From Methanomassiliicoccaceae archaeon UBA472 (lineage in GTDB: Archaea; Thermoplasmatota; Thermoplasmata; Methanomassiliicoccales; UBA472), in the NCBI GenBank assembly GCA_002497075.1, contig DAML01000011.1:166982-230981 (forward strand): a DNA stretch of 64,000 bases. The letters are read 5' to 3'. Both the position numbers and the translations under genes were made by a program. The notes under the pieces are model-generated. The model was not told the origin of the DNA and made no database searches. It saw only the letters and a list, made by a program, of their open reading frames with translations. This document shows, piece by piece, positions 8,677 to 16,699 of this stretch (position 1 is the first letter of the stretch; each line of letters begins with the position of its first letter).

Positions 8677-9015
8677 CTAAACCGAACTTATGAACTCAGG
8701 TACCTCCTCGCGGAGATGCTCCAGATATGGCTTTAGTCCGGTCGACCGCATCATCTCCAGGATCCTTTCGTGATCCTCCATGACACGATAGTACTCGGTG
8801 GACCACATTCGAACATCGAGGTCCGTTCCAGACAACCGCTCGTAATAGCTCTTGTCCGGATTGAAATGGTAACCAGGGTCGACCTTCCCGAGCGAGGCGG
8901 ACCATCTCGGCGACGATACCACCTCCCCCATCACTTTCGAAATGGGCATCTGGTCGTACTGGGGTATCTGCGCCGCGAAGACCCCTTTCGGAAAAACGTA
9001 TACCTGTTCGCGAGG
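8677..9015 (-). pseudogene. Remnant of a trans-aconitate methyltransferase-like gene (C-terminal half)
   Basis: About 110 codons remain open. They match the C-terminal half of Tam-type SAM methyltransferases: FPKGVFAAQIPQYDQ (compare GG-hLAVQhP), VVSSPRW, DVRMWSTEYYRVM and STGLKPYLEHL (compare TGLRPYLD). The SAM-binding half is missing, and the frame runs upstream into the tRNA-Arg(CCT) gene, whose 3' end lies about 35 bp away. An internal ATG at 8949 could still give a 90-residue product, but it would lack SAM-binding residues. The family assignment is from motif memory. The junction with the tRNA suggests a past recombination or integration event. Confidence 0.6.
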
Positions 9016-9047
9016 GCGCGATCGGTGGCGGCTTTGAGAAAATAAAG

Positions 9048-9122
9048 CGAGCGGGGAGGGATTCGAACCCCCGACCTGCAGCTTAGGAGGCTGCTGCCAT
9101 ATCCAGACTAGGCCACCCGCCC
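9048..9122 (-). tRNA. tRNA-Arg (anticodon CCT)
   Basis: 75 nt fold into a full cloverleaf. The acceptor GGGCGGG pairs with CCCGCTC (one G-T pair), the anticodon stem is GCAGC/GCTGC with loop CTCCTAA, and the T arm is GGGGG-TTCGAAT-CCCTC. The anticodon CCT reads AGG. CCA is not encoded. No intron is present. A TATA-like aagatatttaaa (9146-9157 on the plus strand) lies about 28 nt upstream of the 5' end. Confidence 0.95.
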
Positions 9123-9145
9123 GTGCGTTCCGTTGATTAGAAATA

Positions 9146-9157
9146 AGATATTTAAAA
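9146..9157 (-). promoter_or_regulatory. TATA box of tRNA-Arg(CCT)
   Basis: TTTAAATATCTT on the minus strand, centred about 29 nt upstream of the tRNA 5' end, the normal archaeal TATA spacing. Confidence 0.55.
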
Positions 9158-9175
9158 TGTTTCAGAAGAAGGGGT

Positions 9176-9937
9176 TTAAAGCTCTTCTGGAGCCTTTTCG
9201 TCGGCGGGGGCGGCGGGAGCTTCCTCGGCAGGCTTGTCCTCCTTCTTGAGGTACTCCTCCACCAGCTCGACGGTGACCGCTCCGAACACTTCGCGCAGAT
9301 CGGCGACGATCTTGTACTTGGTGAGCAGCCACTTCTGATCGTACTTGCAGACGTCGGGCAGGTACAGAACGACCTTGCCGTCGGCGACGGTGGCACGGAA
9401 GCCCTCGACGGTGCCGTAGTCCATCTCGCAGATGGCCATGACCTTGGCCTCGTCTCCCTCGACCTTGTCCAGGACGGTGAACTCGTACTTCAGGGCGGCG
9501 CCGGCGAAGCGGCGGTTGAAGTCCACGCGGACCATCCTGTTGGTCACGGCGACCACGGTGCCTACGCGGTTCTTCATGTTGACCTCCATGCCGATCTCCG
9601 GGCGGATCTCCTGGCGGAAGAACTCGCGCAGGGCGATGTTCTCGACCAGCTTGGGGTCCCGGGCTCCGGCGGCCTTCTCCGCGGGTATCTCCACGGTGGT
9701 CAGCTCTCCGACCTTGGCCTCGGCCAAGGCCTCGTCCAGACCGGGGAATACCCTTCCGCCTCCGACCAGCAGAGGCAGGGGCTTGTAGGTCAGGTTCTCG
9801 TTGAAGATCTCGGCCTCCTTGGCCTTGTCCGCGTTGGTCGTGTCGAAGAGCATGCCGCCCTCAGCGAGGTAGGCGTTGTATTCAACGTGGACAATGTCAC
9901 CCTTGGAGACCTTTACGGTCGAAGATTCCTTGGTCAT
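9176..9937 (-). CDS. FKBP-type peptidyl-prolyl cis-trans isomerase (cytosolic, long form)
   Basis: 253 residues. The FKBP core (GDIVHVEYNAYLAEGGMLFDTT, PLPLLVGGGRVFPGLDEALAEAKVGE) is interrupted by the SlyD-like insert-in-flap domain (EIRPEIGMEVNMKNRVGTV, VDFNRRFAGAALKYEF), followed by an archaeal C-terminal domain and an acidic Ala/Glu/Pro tail. The protein is a proline isomerase with chaperone activity in the cytoplasm. ATG 9937 is chosen because GGTGA precedes it by 5 nt; an in-frame GTG overlaps the same motif. A minus-strand TATA box lies at about 9987-9998. It stands alone. Confidence 0.93.
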   Translation of the reverse strand: MTKESSTVKVSKGDIVHVEYNAYLAEGGMLFDTTNADKAKEAEIFNENLTYKPLPLLVGGGRVFPGLDEALAEAKVGELTTVEIPAEKAAGARDPKLVENIALREFFRQEIRPEIGMEVNMKNRVGTVVAVTNRMVRVDFNRRFAGAALKYEFTVLDKVEGDEAKVMAICEMDYGTVEGFRATVADGKVVLYLPDVCKYDQKWLLTKYKIVADLREVFGAVTVELVEEYLKKEDKPAEEAPAAPADEKAPEEL

Positions 9938-9986
9938 GAAATTCACCAGTAATGCTAATTAGGCGAACTGGTTGATTGATTCCCTC

Positions 9987-9998
9987 TTTTTATATCTT
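9987..9998 (-). promoter_or_regulatory. TATA box of the FKBP gene
   Basis: AGATATAAAAAG on the minus strand, about 50 nt before the start codon. It predicts a leader of roughly 25-30 nt that contains the GGTGA ribosome binding site. Confidence 0.5.
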
Positions 9999-10170
9999 TC
10001 GGACGTCAGGAAGACGTATGGGGAGGGGACATTCGCGCCCTCCAGGAACATGGGCTTGGAATGGAGCCGACCTTATGATGCAGCTCCATTTTCAGAGGGA
10101 CGGGGAAAAGGTGTAAAAGACCGCGAGGGCATCGCTTCGGTGCTGACGCGCTATACGCGCTGGGGATCCC

Positions 10171-10872
10171 ATGAAGCTCTGCGACCACCGTCTGGTAAGG
10201 AACCGCCCCTCCTCCTGTTACCTAATGCATCTGCACAACGGCTCAAGGGAAAGATACCAGGACCATCGGGCTCTGTTCCGGGACGATCGGATTCGCGGCT
10301 TGGACCTGCCGATCCACCTGCATTGCGACGACGAGATGGCCGACATATGCCCGTTCAGGCAGTGGGCGCCTAAGCTGAAATGTGAACCGGCCAGTAACTT
10401 CTGGATAGAGTGCGAGGGATGCGGCCGTAAGCATCGGGAAGAGCAGGCGCATCAGACGTGCGTGTCCTGGCATAACTTCCTGGCGCTGTACCGCTCGAAG
10501 GAGAGCAGGGCCTGGAGGCCGGAAGGGACCACCGAGGACTATCTGTCGATAAGACCGGATTCGGAGCTGTACGTGAAGGTGCGCAACTGGTTATGGAGAA
10601 GGATCCGGAGGTACATCAAGCGCCGGGACGGCGGGTGCTGCACGGAATGCGGCATAGAGGTGAAAGGAAGGCGTGTCCCGTACGAGATCCATCACATCGT
10701 CCCTAGATCGCGGGGAGGGACCGAGCACCCGGCAAATCTGCGGACGCTGTGCTCGAAATGCCACATGAGGTACACCAGGGAGCTTCTGGAGGACAATTCC
10801 GGACGAAGGCGCAGGGGCGGGGAACGAACTGGACAGACGGCTGAAGAAGACCGCCCGGCCAAGAGCTCCTGA
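10171..10872 (+). CDS. HNH endonuclease-domain protein with extra cysteine knuckle
   Basis: 233 residues. The C-terminal HNH module reads CTEC, YEIHHIVPRSRGGTEH, NLRTLCSKCH, with the metal cysteines and catalytic His-Asn-His intact. The N-terminal half has its own paired cysteines (ECEGCGRKH and flanking Cys), probably a second zinc site that could bind DNA. The C-terminus is basic and low in complexity. HNH enzymes serve restriction, mobile introns and phage packaging; no methylase or phage gene is nearby and the gene appears alone. The 230 bp upstream contain no convincing gene. Confidence 0.78.
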   Translation: MKLCDHRLVRNRPSSCYLMHLHNGSRERYQDHRALFRDDRIRGLDLPIHLHCDDEMADICPFRQWAPKLKCEPASNFWIECEGCGRKHREEQAHQTCVSWHNFLALYRSKESRAWRPEGTTEDYLSIRPDSELYVKVRNWLWRRIRRYIKRRDGGCCTECGIEVKGRRVPYEIHHIVPRSRGGTEHPANLRTLCSKCHMRYTRELLEDNSGRRRRGGERTGQTAEEDRPAKSS

Positions 10873-10877
10873 TCAGC

Positions 10878-11996
10878 TCAGACGGCGGTTAGCGAGTCCA
10901 CCGTCTTCCTGTCGAGAGCCTTGGCCAGCTCGACGACCAGTTTCAGACAGGCATCCAGATCGGCCGTGTCGAACAAGCCCACATGAGAGTGTATGTGGCG
11001 GGTCGGAACGCCTATGGCGATGGTCGGAACACCGGTGAGAGAGGTGTGGATCAAACCTCCGTCGGTCCCCCCTCTTACCACGTAGGCCAGCTGATGAGGG
11101 ATCTTCTTTTTCTCGCATATGGATATGACCAGCTCCTTGAGGGGCTGGTTCGGGATCATATTTCCGTCGAACACGGTTATGGAGATGCCTTCCCCCATAC
11201 GCGCCGGGGCCTGCAACGGATCGATGCCCGGGACGTCCCCGGCGATGTCCACGTCCAGAACGATGGCCACGTCGGGATTCGTGGAGGCGGCCACGGTCCT
11301 GGCGCCTCGCAGTCCGACCTCCTCCTGCACGGTAGCGGCAGCCACCAGCCGGTTAGGGTGCTTGACCTTTCCTTTCGTCAGCGTCTTCAGCAGTTCCACG
11401 GACGCGAACGCCCCCAGTCGGTTGTCGAAGGCCCTTCCGAAGACGATGGTGCGCTTGCCGGCCGGCTCCCCGTCTTTGAAAGCCTGCTTCTCCATGGTGA
11501 AGAACTTGGAATCGGGCGTGACGGCGTCACCTAGACGAACACCCATGGCTTGCGCCTCATCCTTGTTGCACGCCCCGACGTCGATGAACATCTTGTCCTT
11601 GGTCACCACCTTCTTGGCCTCCTCCGGTTCCATGAGGTGAGGAGGTTTACAGGCGATCACACCGTTCAGCACACCCTTCCTGGTGTGCACGAGCACACGC
11701 TGCCCCAGGAGGACCTGGTCGAACCATCCGCCCAGCTGGCTGAAGGCCAGATATCCCTGGGAGTTGACGCCGTTTATGATGAAGCCGCATTCGTCAATGT
11801 GCCCGGCCAACAGAACCGTGGGCCCGTCCTTCTGACCCACCTTCTCGAACATGGTGTTCCCTAGCTTGTCCGTGAACACCCGATCGCAGTAGCCTTCGGC
11901 GTACTTCTTCATCAATTTGGCCGCTTCGGCCTCGAAGCCGGATGGCCCGGGGATATCGCAAAGTTCCTGCAGGAATTTCCATGAGTCCTTGTCCAT
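10878..11996 (-). CDS. M42-family aminopeptidase (TET / deblocking aminopeptidase type)
   Basis: 372 residues. Family features in order are LCDIPGPSGFE, the metal ligand in VLLAGHIDECGFII, GRAFDNRLG, the catalytic pair TVQEEVGLRGA and VPTRHIHSHVGLFD. M42 enzymes form dodecameric cobalt- or zinc-dependent peptidases that finish protein degradation. ATG 11996 follows an AGGTGA ribosome binding site by 8 nt; a GTG 12 nt upstream overlaps that motif. It is convergent with the HNH gene, with 5 bp between stops. Confidence 0.93.
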   Translation of the reverse strand: MDKDSWKFLQELCDIPGPSGFEAEAAKLMKKYAEGYCDRVFTDKLGNTMFEKVGQKDGPTVLLAGHIDECGFIINGVNSQGYLAFSQLGGWFDQVLLGQRVLVHTRKGVLNGVIACKPPHLMEPEEAKKVVTKDKMFIDVGACNKDEAQAMGVRLGDAVTPDSKFFTMEKQAFKDGEPAGKRTIVFGRAFDNRLGAFASVELLKTLTKGKVKHPNRLVAAATVQEEVGLRGARTVAASTNPDVAIVLDVDIAGDVPGIDPLQAPARMGEGISITVFDGNMIPNQPLKELVISICEKKKIPHQLAYVVRGGTDGGLIHTSLTGVPTIAIGVPTRHIHSHVGLFDTADLDACLKLVVELAKALDRKTVDSLTAV

Positions 11997-12126
11997 AAAG
12001 AAGATCACCTGGTCCGTTCCAAATATGAAAACCCATACCTTCGCTTCCGATTTAACGATTCCTAATTATCGGACGGGACGTGGGTCAGATGAAAGGTTGA
12101 AAAAAGTTAAAAAGCGAGGCCCCTGG

Positions 12127-12690
12127 CTATGGCATTTCGCCCAGAGGGAGCACGCTCTTCTGATATACCCCGTTGAGGACCGTGGCCAGGGCCGTATATA
12201 TGGCCGAGGAGCCGCACACCAGCCCGATCAGGCCACCAGCGACGGTGATGACCGATAGACCGGTGAAATCGCCCAGGGCCAGGACGAAGAACAGAAGGGC
12301 CAGGGAGGCGAAGACGAACTGAGTGGCCCGGTTCATTTTCAGGGTCCCGATGAACATGAAGACGGTGAACACTCCCCAGAGCAGGAGATAATATCCCATG
12401 GCCGCCTTTTCAGTTGGAGCCCCTATGCCCATCTCCGGCAGGACCAGAAGTCCGACCAAAGAGAACCAGAACAGCCCGTAGGAGGTGAAGGCGGTCGTTC
12501 CGAAGGTGTTGCCCTTCTTCCATTCCATCAGTCCGGCCATGACCTGCGCCAGACCTCCATAGAAAATTCCCATGGAAAGGATGACGCTGCTCAAGATGAT
12601 GATGTCAGCATTGTGAAGATTGAGCAATACTGTGGTCATTCCGAACCCTAGAAGGCCGAGGGGAGCGGGATTGGCGGTACGATCGATCAC
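12127..12690 (-). CDS. GPR1/FUN34/YaaH-family acetate (succinate) transporter
   Basis: About 187 residues with six predicted membrane helices. The diagnostic N-terminal NPAPLGLLGFGMTTVLLN motif is intact, and FYGGLAQVMAGLMEWKKGNTFGTTAFTSYG matches the family core. SatP-type proteins move acetate or succinate with protons. The start is uncertain: GTG 12690 gives a family-like N-terminus and follows GGAG by 9 nt, while TTG 12729 is possible. The longer open frame upstream is not protein-like. A TATA box TTTATAAAA lies at 12759-12768 on the minus strand. In a methanogen it may supply acetate as a carbon source. Confidence 0.85.
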   Translation of the reverse strand: MIDRTANPAPLGLLGFGMTTVLLNLHNADIIILSSVILSMGIFYGGLAQVMAGLMEWKKGNTFGTTAFTSYGLFWFSLVGLLVLPEMGIGAPTEKAAMGYYLLLWGVFTVFMFIGTLKMNRATQFVFASLALLFFVLALGDFTGLSVITVAGGLIGLVCGSSAIYTALATVLNGVYQKSVLPLGEMP

Positions 12691-12890
12691 GACGCGGTTC
12701 TCCGTTCTTTCGTTAGCTTGGGCGACCAATGATACACCGTCCAATCGGTAAAGTATGGTTTTATAAAACAGTTGTTCGAGTTCACAACGTTGTTTGTCTA
12801 TTTTTCTATTGATAACCAGACATATTCTACGATTTTCGTTTATTCGGTGTCCTGACGACACGACCATGCGGCCGAAATGGCTGTGAAAAC

Positions 12891-12900
12891 GGTTATATCG
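12891..12900 (+). promoter_or_regulatory. TATA box of tRNA-Thr(TGT)
   Basis: ggttatatcg centred 27 nt before the tRNA 5' end. Confidence 0.55.
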
Positions 12901-12922
12901 AGAACATCGTTCCGGATTATAG

Positions 12923-12998
12923 GCCACTATAGCTCAGCTGGTAGAGCGGCTGACTTGTAATCAGCAGGCCGGGAGTTCAAATCTCCCTAGTGGCTCCA
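12923..12998 (+). tRNA. tRNA-Thr (anticodon TGT), CCA encoded
   Basis: Acceptor GCCACTA pairs perfectly with TAGTGGC. The anticodon stem is GCTGA/TCAGC with loop CTTGTAA, giving anticodon TGT for ACA codons. The T arm is GGGAG-TTCAAAT-CTCCC. The discriminator T is followed by an encoded CCA, unlike the other two tRNA genes in this window. There is no intron. Confidence 0.95.
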
Positions 12999-13031
12999 TC
13001 TTCCCTGATCGACGGACGCGTGTTTTTCAAT

Positions 13032-13388
13032 TCAACCGTCCAGCCAGACCGTGTCGTGCTCCTTGAACCCGACCTTGAGCACCAGTATCCGGAAGTCGCT
13101 TGAGATGACCGGGTTCCCGTGCACGTCGCCCGGCTCGCAGATCAGGCAGTCGCCCTCGTTCATCACGACCTGCTGCCCGTTGATGACGAAGGGCGCCGGT
13201 CCCGCCAGGCAATAGAATATCTCGCGGGTGACCTGGTGGAAATGGAAGGCCACCTTCTCCCCGGCGGTGAACTGGACCTCCTGCAGCAATGTCTCCTTGA
13301 GCCCGATATCCTTCGCCTCCAGGACTATCCTCTTCAGGTAGCCGTCCCCGGAGACCTCTTTATATTTGGTCCTGGGAAGATATTTCAT
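13032..13388 (-). CDS. Cupin-domain protein
   Basis: 118 residues forming one small beta barrel. The metal-binding residues are seen in FHFHQVTREIFYCLAG (His-x-His and Glu) and CEPGDVHGN (His). The product is cytosolic, and the substrate is unknown. Its ATG overlaps the aminotransferase stop by 4 bp (ATGA), so the two are translationally coupled and probably share a pathway, for example handling a small amino-acid-derived metabolite. That role is inference. Confidence 0.82.
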   Translation of the reverse strand: MKYLPRTKYKEVSGDGYLKRIVLEAKDIGLKETLLQEVQFTAGEKVAFHFHQVTREIFYCLAGPAPFVINGQQVVMNEGDCLICEPGDVHGNPVISSDFRILVLKVGFKEHDTVWLDG

Positions 13389-14737
13389 TTCCTGTCCCTC
13401 GCCACGGAGGCTATGCTCTCCTCGAGCAGGCGCATTCCGGTGTCCAGGTTCTTCTCGTCTATGGTAAGCGGAGGTATCAGACGTATGCTGGACTTTCCGC
13501 AGCCCAGGGCGATCACGCCGTTCTTCAGCAGCGCGGTGACGACCTCGTTCCTCATCCTCACGGCAGGGACCTTGGTTTTGCGGTCCTCCACGAACTCCAA
13601 CGCCTGCATCATCCCCAGCCCGCGCACGTCGCCGACGTTCTCGAAGCGTTCCTTGATCTCATCCAGGCGCTTCTGCATAAGGACCCCTTTGCGCTCCGCC
13701 TGCTGCACCACATTTTCCCGCTCGATCACGTCCAAGGTCGCCAGCGAACTGGCGCAGGCCACGCAGTTCCCGCCGAAGGTGTTGGAATGCGCTCCTGGAA
13801 CACCCCAGTCCAGCTCCTTGCGGAACACCGTGGCGGCGATGGGCATTCCCGATCCCAGGGATTTGGCCATGCAGGTCACGTCCGGCTCCAGGCCGAAATG
13901 CTCCGCGGCCCACATCTTTCCCGTACGTCCCATGCCGGCCTGCACCTCATCGTCGACCGTCAGAATGCCGTGCGATCTGCATATGCGGGATATCTCGGGC
14001 AGGAACTCCTTCGGAGGGACTATGTAACCTCCCTCCCCCTGCACCGGCTCTAAGAACAGCGCAGCCACCTCGTCCGGCGGGAGCAGGGCGTCCAGATACA
14101 TCTCGTCGAGTATCTTGGCGCACCAAAGCCCGCAGGACGGGTATTCCTGATGGTACGGGCAGCGATAGCAGTTGGCGTACGGGATGTGCGTCACGCCCGG
14201 AACGGTCGGGAAGTACTTGGCGCGGTGCACCCTTTTGCTGCAGTTCAGGGAGAGCGCTCCCATCGTCCTTCCGTGGAAGGCCCCGAAGAACGCTATGAAC
14301 TGCTTGCGCCCGGTGGACCATCTGGTCAGCTTCATGGCCGCCTCGATGCTCTCTGCCCCGCTGTTGCTTAGGAATACCTTCTTCTCACCGCGCCCGGGGG
14401 CGATCATCGCCAATCGCTCGGCTAGACGAGATTGAACATCGTAATAGTAATCGGTGCCGGCGAAATGCATGACCTTGGCCGCCTGCTCCTGCACCGCCTT
14501 GACCACCGCGGGATGGCAATGCCCGATGTTCAGAACGGCGACTCCGCTGGAAAAGTCCAGGAAAAGGTTCCCGTCCACGTCCCAGACCTTCTCGCCCAGA
14601 GCCCGGTCCACGACCAGAGGCGCCGATTTGGTGACCGTGGCCAGATACCTTTCGTCCAGGTCCACTATGCTCCTTCCCGACGGGCCTGGAATGTCCGTCC
14701 GGACCAGGGGCACCTTGCCTTCAGATTCGTTCTTCAT
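13385..14737 (-). CDS. Class III PLP aminotransferase (GABA/ornithine aminotransferase or amino-acid racemase type)
   Basis: 450 residues. The fold-type I PLP enzyme shows SNSGAESIEAAMKL, FHGRTMGALS, LEPVQGEGGY, VDDEVQAGMGRTG and the PLP lysine in MAKSLGSGMPIA. The opening DIPGPSGRSIVDLDERYL is typical of the archaeal subgroup that includes broad-specificity racemases and ornithine aminotransferases of Thermococcales. A four-cysteine insert (CYRCPYHQEYPSCGLWC) lies mid-protein and could bind metal. It is distinct from the ArgD of the same cluster. Its position after the ACT protein and before the cupin suggests a side branch of glutamate/ornithine metabolism; the substrate is not resolved. 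Confidence 0.83.
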   Translation of the reverse strand: MKNESEGKVPLVRTDIPGPSGRSIVDLDERYLATVTKSAPLVVDRALGEKVWDVDGNLFLDFSSGVAVLNIGHCHPAVVKAVQEQAAKVMHFAGTDYYYDVQSRLAERLAMIAPGRGEKKVFLSNSGAESIEAAMKLTRWSTGRKQFIAFFGAFHGRTMGALSLNCSKRVHRAKYFPTVPGVTHIPYANCYRCPYHQEYPSCGLWCAKILDEMYLDALLPPDEVAALFLEPVQGEGGYIVPPKEFLPEISRICRSHGILTVDDEVQAGMGRTGKMWAAEHFGLEPDVTCMAKSLGSGMPIAATVFRKELDWGVPGAHSNTFGGNCVACASSLATLDVIERENVVQQAERKGVLMQKRLDEIKERFENVGDVRGLGMMQALEFVEDRKTKVPAVRMRNEVVTALLKNGVIALGCGKSSIRLIPPLTIDEKNLDTGMRLLEESIASVARDRK

Positions 14738-14779
14738 CGGCTATTGATAAGGCTTCACCGCATAAATGGGTTTGTGGCG

Positions 14780-15466
14780 TTAATGCGCCGCTTCCGTGGC
14801 CTTCTCCGCGCTCTCCAGCAGGTTCGACAGCAAAGAATACGCCTGAATCATGTCCTTCTCGTGCACGATGAAGATCGTGTCGGTGTAGCAGGAAACGGTC
14901 TCCACCATGTTCACGCCCTGCTCCGAGAGGTTCGAGGCCAGATATGAAAATACGCCGCTGGTCTCCCCGATCTTCTGGGGGCTTTTGACGGTGATCTCGA
15001 CCAGATCCTCGCGCACTTTGAGGACGTTCGTCTCCCCGACGTCGTTGATGACCTCGTTGCGCAGCTTCTCGTCGGCGATGATGGTGATGGCCTGGGCGCC
15101 CTGTATGACCTGCATGAGCGCCTTCTGGTTGATGAGCTTGGTGAACAGGCGTTCCAGACGCTGCAGCACCGTCCAATCGTTGCTGGCAGTGACGATGCAT
15201 ATCTTCGTCTTCACTTCCAGGCGGCTGTCCGCGAGTATTGCCAGGATATCTCCCTCGTGATCACGTTTGGAGAGCTTCTGGGCATAGCGGCGGCAGGCGA
15301 TCATGACCGCCTCCTCGTTCTTGATGACCAGGTCCTTCATTATCAGTCTGGCCAGTGAGGAATAGTTGACCAGGTCCTTGGCCATGCAGTCCTTGACCGA
15401 GGGATGTGCGTCTATGTATGCCCGGGTCCGCTCGGCCACGCTCTCCTTCTGAGGGGCTTCCTTCAT
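14780..15466 (-). CDS. ACT-domain regulatory protein
   Basis: 228 residues. The N-terminal 85 residues are helical and charged (VKDCMAKDLVNYSSLARLIMKDL). They are followed by two ACT-like segments, one near residues 85-150 and a clearer one near 155-220 (EITVKSPQKIGETSGVFSYLASNLSEQGVNMVE), the type found in aspartokinase tails. ACT domains bind amino acids and control enzymes or transcription. Placed between argD and the aminotransferase on the same strand, it may sense arginine or a related amino acid; the helical N-terminus could bind DNA, but no clear helix-turn-helix is visible. Confidence 0.7.
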   Translation of the reverse strand: MKEAPQKESVAERTRAYIDAHPSVKDCMAKDLVNYSSLARLIMKDLVIKNEEAVMIACRRYAQKLSKRDHEGDILAILADSRLEVKTKICIVTASNDWTVLQRLERLFTKLINQKALMQVIQGAQAITIIADEKLRNEVINDVGETNVLKVREDLVEITVKSPQKIGETSGVFSYLASNLSEQGVNMVETVSCYTDTIFIVHEKDMIQAYSLLSNLLESAEKATEAAH

Positions 15467-15514
15467 CGCCCCCGATACTCCGAGCGGAATATTTATTGTT
15501 TTATTTCAGACATT

Positions 15515-16690
15515 TCATTTCAAGAAATCCCGCAGCGCGGAGTTCAGATCGTTAACGGACGCATCGGAGATGATGAGCGGGGGAACCAGGCGCACGACCT
15601 TGCCGGCACTGACGTTGACCAGTAGCTTCTTGCCCAGAGCGAACCTCTGGAACTCCTTGGCCAGGTCTCCCATCTCCACACCGTTCATGAGACCGAGGCC
15701 GCGCACGTCCTTCACCTCAGGATGTCCGGAAGCTATGCTCCTCAGCTCGGACCTCCAGCGTTCGCCCAGCTCGGCCGCCCTCTCCACCAGCTTATCCCTC
15801 TTCATGGTATGGATCACAGCGTTGGCGGCCGCGCAAGCCAGCGGGTTCCCGCCGAAAGTCGTCCCGTGCGTGCCGGGGGTGAACGTCTTGGCTATTTCCG
15901 GCGAGGTAACGATGGCGCCGATCGGGACGCCTCCGCCCAGCGCTTTGGCCAGGGAGATAACGTCAGGCACCACGCCGAAGTGCTGGAAGCCGAACCATTT
16001 GCCGGTACGTCCCATCCCGGTCTGCACCTCGTCCACGATCATCAGCGCCCCGGCGTCGGAGCACAGGTCACGTGCGGTACGGAAGTACTCCTGGCTGGCA
16101 GGCAACACACCGCCCTCGCCCTGTACTGGCTCAAGTATCACCGCGGCGGTGTTCCCGTTCACCTTGGACTTCAGCTCCTCGATGGAGTTGTAGCCGACGA
16201 ACTCCACGTTCTTGGAAAGCAGCGGCTCGAAGCCCTTCTGGTATTTCTCCTGGCCGGTAACGGATAACGTGGCCGAGGTCCTTCCGTGGAAGGAATTGCG
16301 GCAGGCGATGACCTTCTCGCGACTGGTGTGCTTCACTGCCAGCTTGAGCGCCGCCTCGTTCGCCTCCGCCCCGCTGTTGCAGAAGAGGGATTTACCGAGC
16401 GGCGAGGGGGCGATGGAAGCCAAGGCTTCCCCGAGGTCCGCCTGCTCCCTGATCTGATAGAGATTGGAGACGTGGATGAGCCGGGACGCCTGTTCCGATA
16501 TGGCCCTGACCAGCTCGGGATGGGCGTGGCCCAGGCAATTTACGGCTATGCCAGCCACGTAGTCCGTATACCGGTTGCCTTCCAGGTCCCATAGATGCTC
16601 TCCCTGGCCGTGGGAGAAGCAGATCATCTCTCGTCCGTAGTTCTGGAATAGGTAGTAAGAGCTCAGTTCCGCAACCTGTTTGCTGTCCAT
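15515..16690 (-). CDS. argD: Acetylornithine aminotransferase
   Basis: 391 residues, the usual length for ArgD. Motifs present are SNLYQIREQADLGEAL, FCNSGAEANEAALKLA, FHGRTSATLS, LEPVQGEGGV, VDEVQTGMGRTGKWF, the PLP lysine in SLAKALGGGVPIGA and HGTTFGGNPLACA. It converts N-acetylglutamate semialdehyde to N-acetylornithine with glutamate. It is the fourth gene of argC-argJ-argB-argD, 9 bp after argB. Confidence 0.95.
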   Translation of the reverse strand: MDSKQVAELSSYYLFQNYGREMICFSHGQGEHLWDLEGNRYTDYVAGIAVNCLGHAHPELVRAISEQASRLIHVSNLYQIREQADLGEALASIAPSPLGKSLFCNSGAEANEAALKLAVKHTSREKVIACRNSFHGRTSATLSVTGQEKYQKGFEPLLSKNVEFVGYNSIEELKSKVNGNTAAVILEPVQGEGGVLPASQEYFRTARDLCSDAGALMIVDEVQTGMGRTGKWFGFQHFGVVPDVISLAKALGGGVPIGAIVTSPEIAKTFTPGTHGTTFGGNPLACAAANAVIHTMKRDKLVERAAELGERWRSELRSIASGHPEVKDVRGLGLMNGVEMGDLAKEFQRFALGKKLLVNVSAGKVVRLVPPLIISDASVNDLNSALRDFLK

Positions 16691-16699
16691 ATCATAACC

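Noticed and set aside
9016..9396. N-terminal half of the 239-codon open frame that spans tRNA-Arg
   Set aside because: It reads through a tRNA gene and the antisense of the FKBP coding region; the Ser/Arg/Pro-rich sequence is not protein-like. Only the part after the tRNA resembles a protein family.
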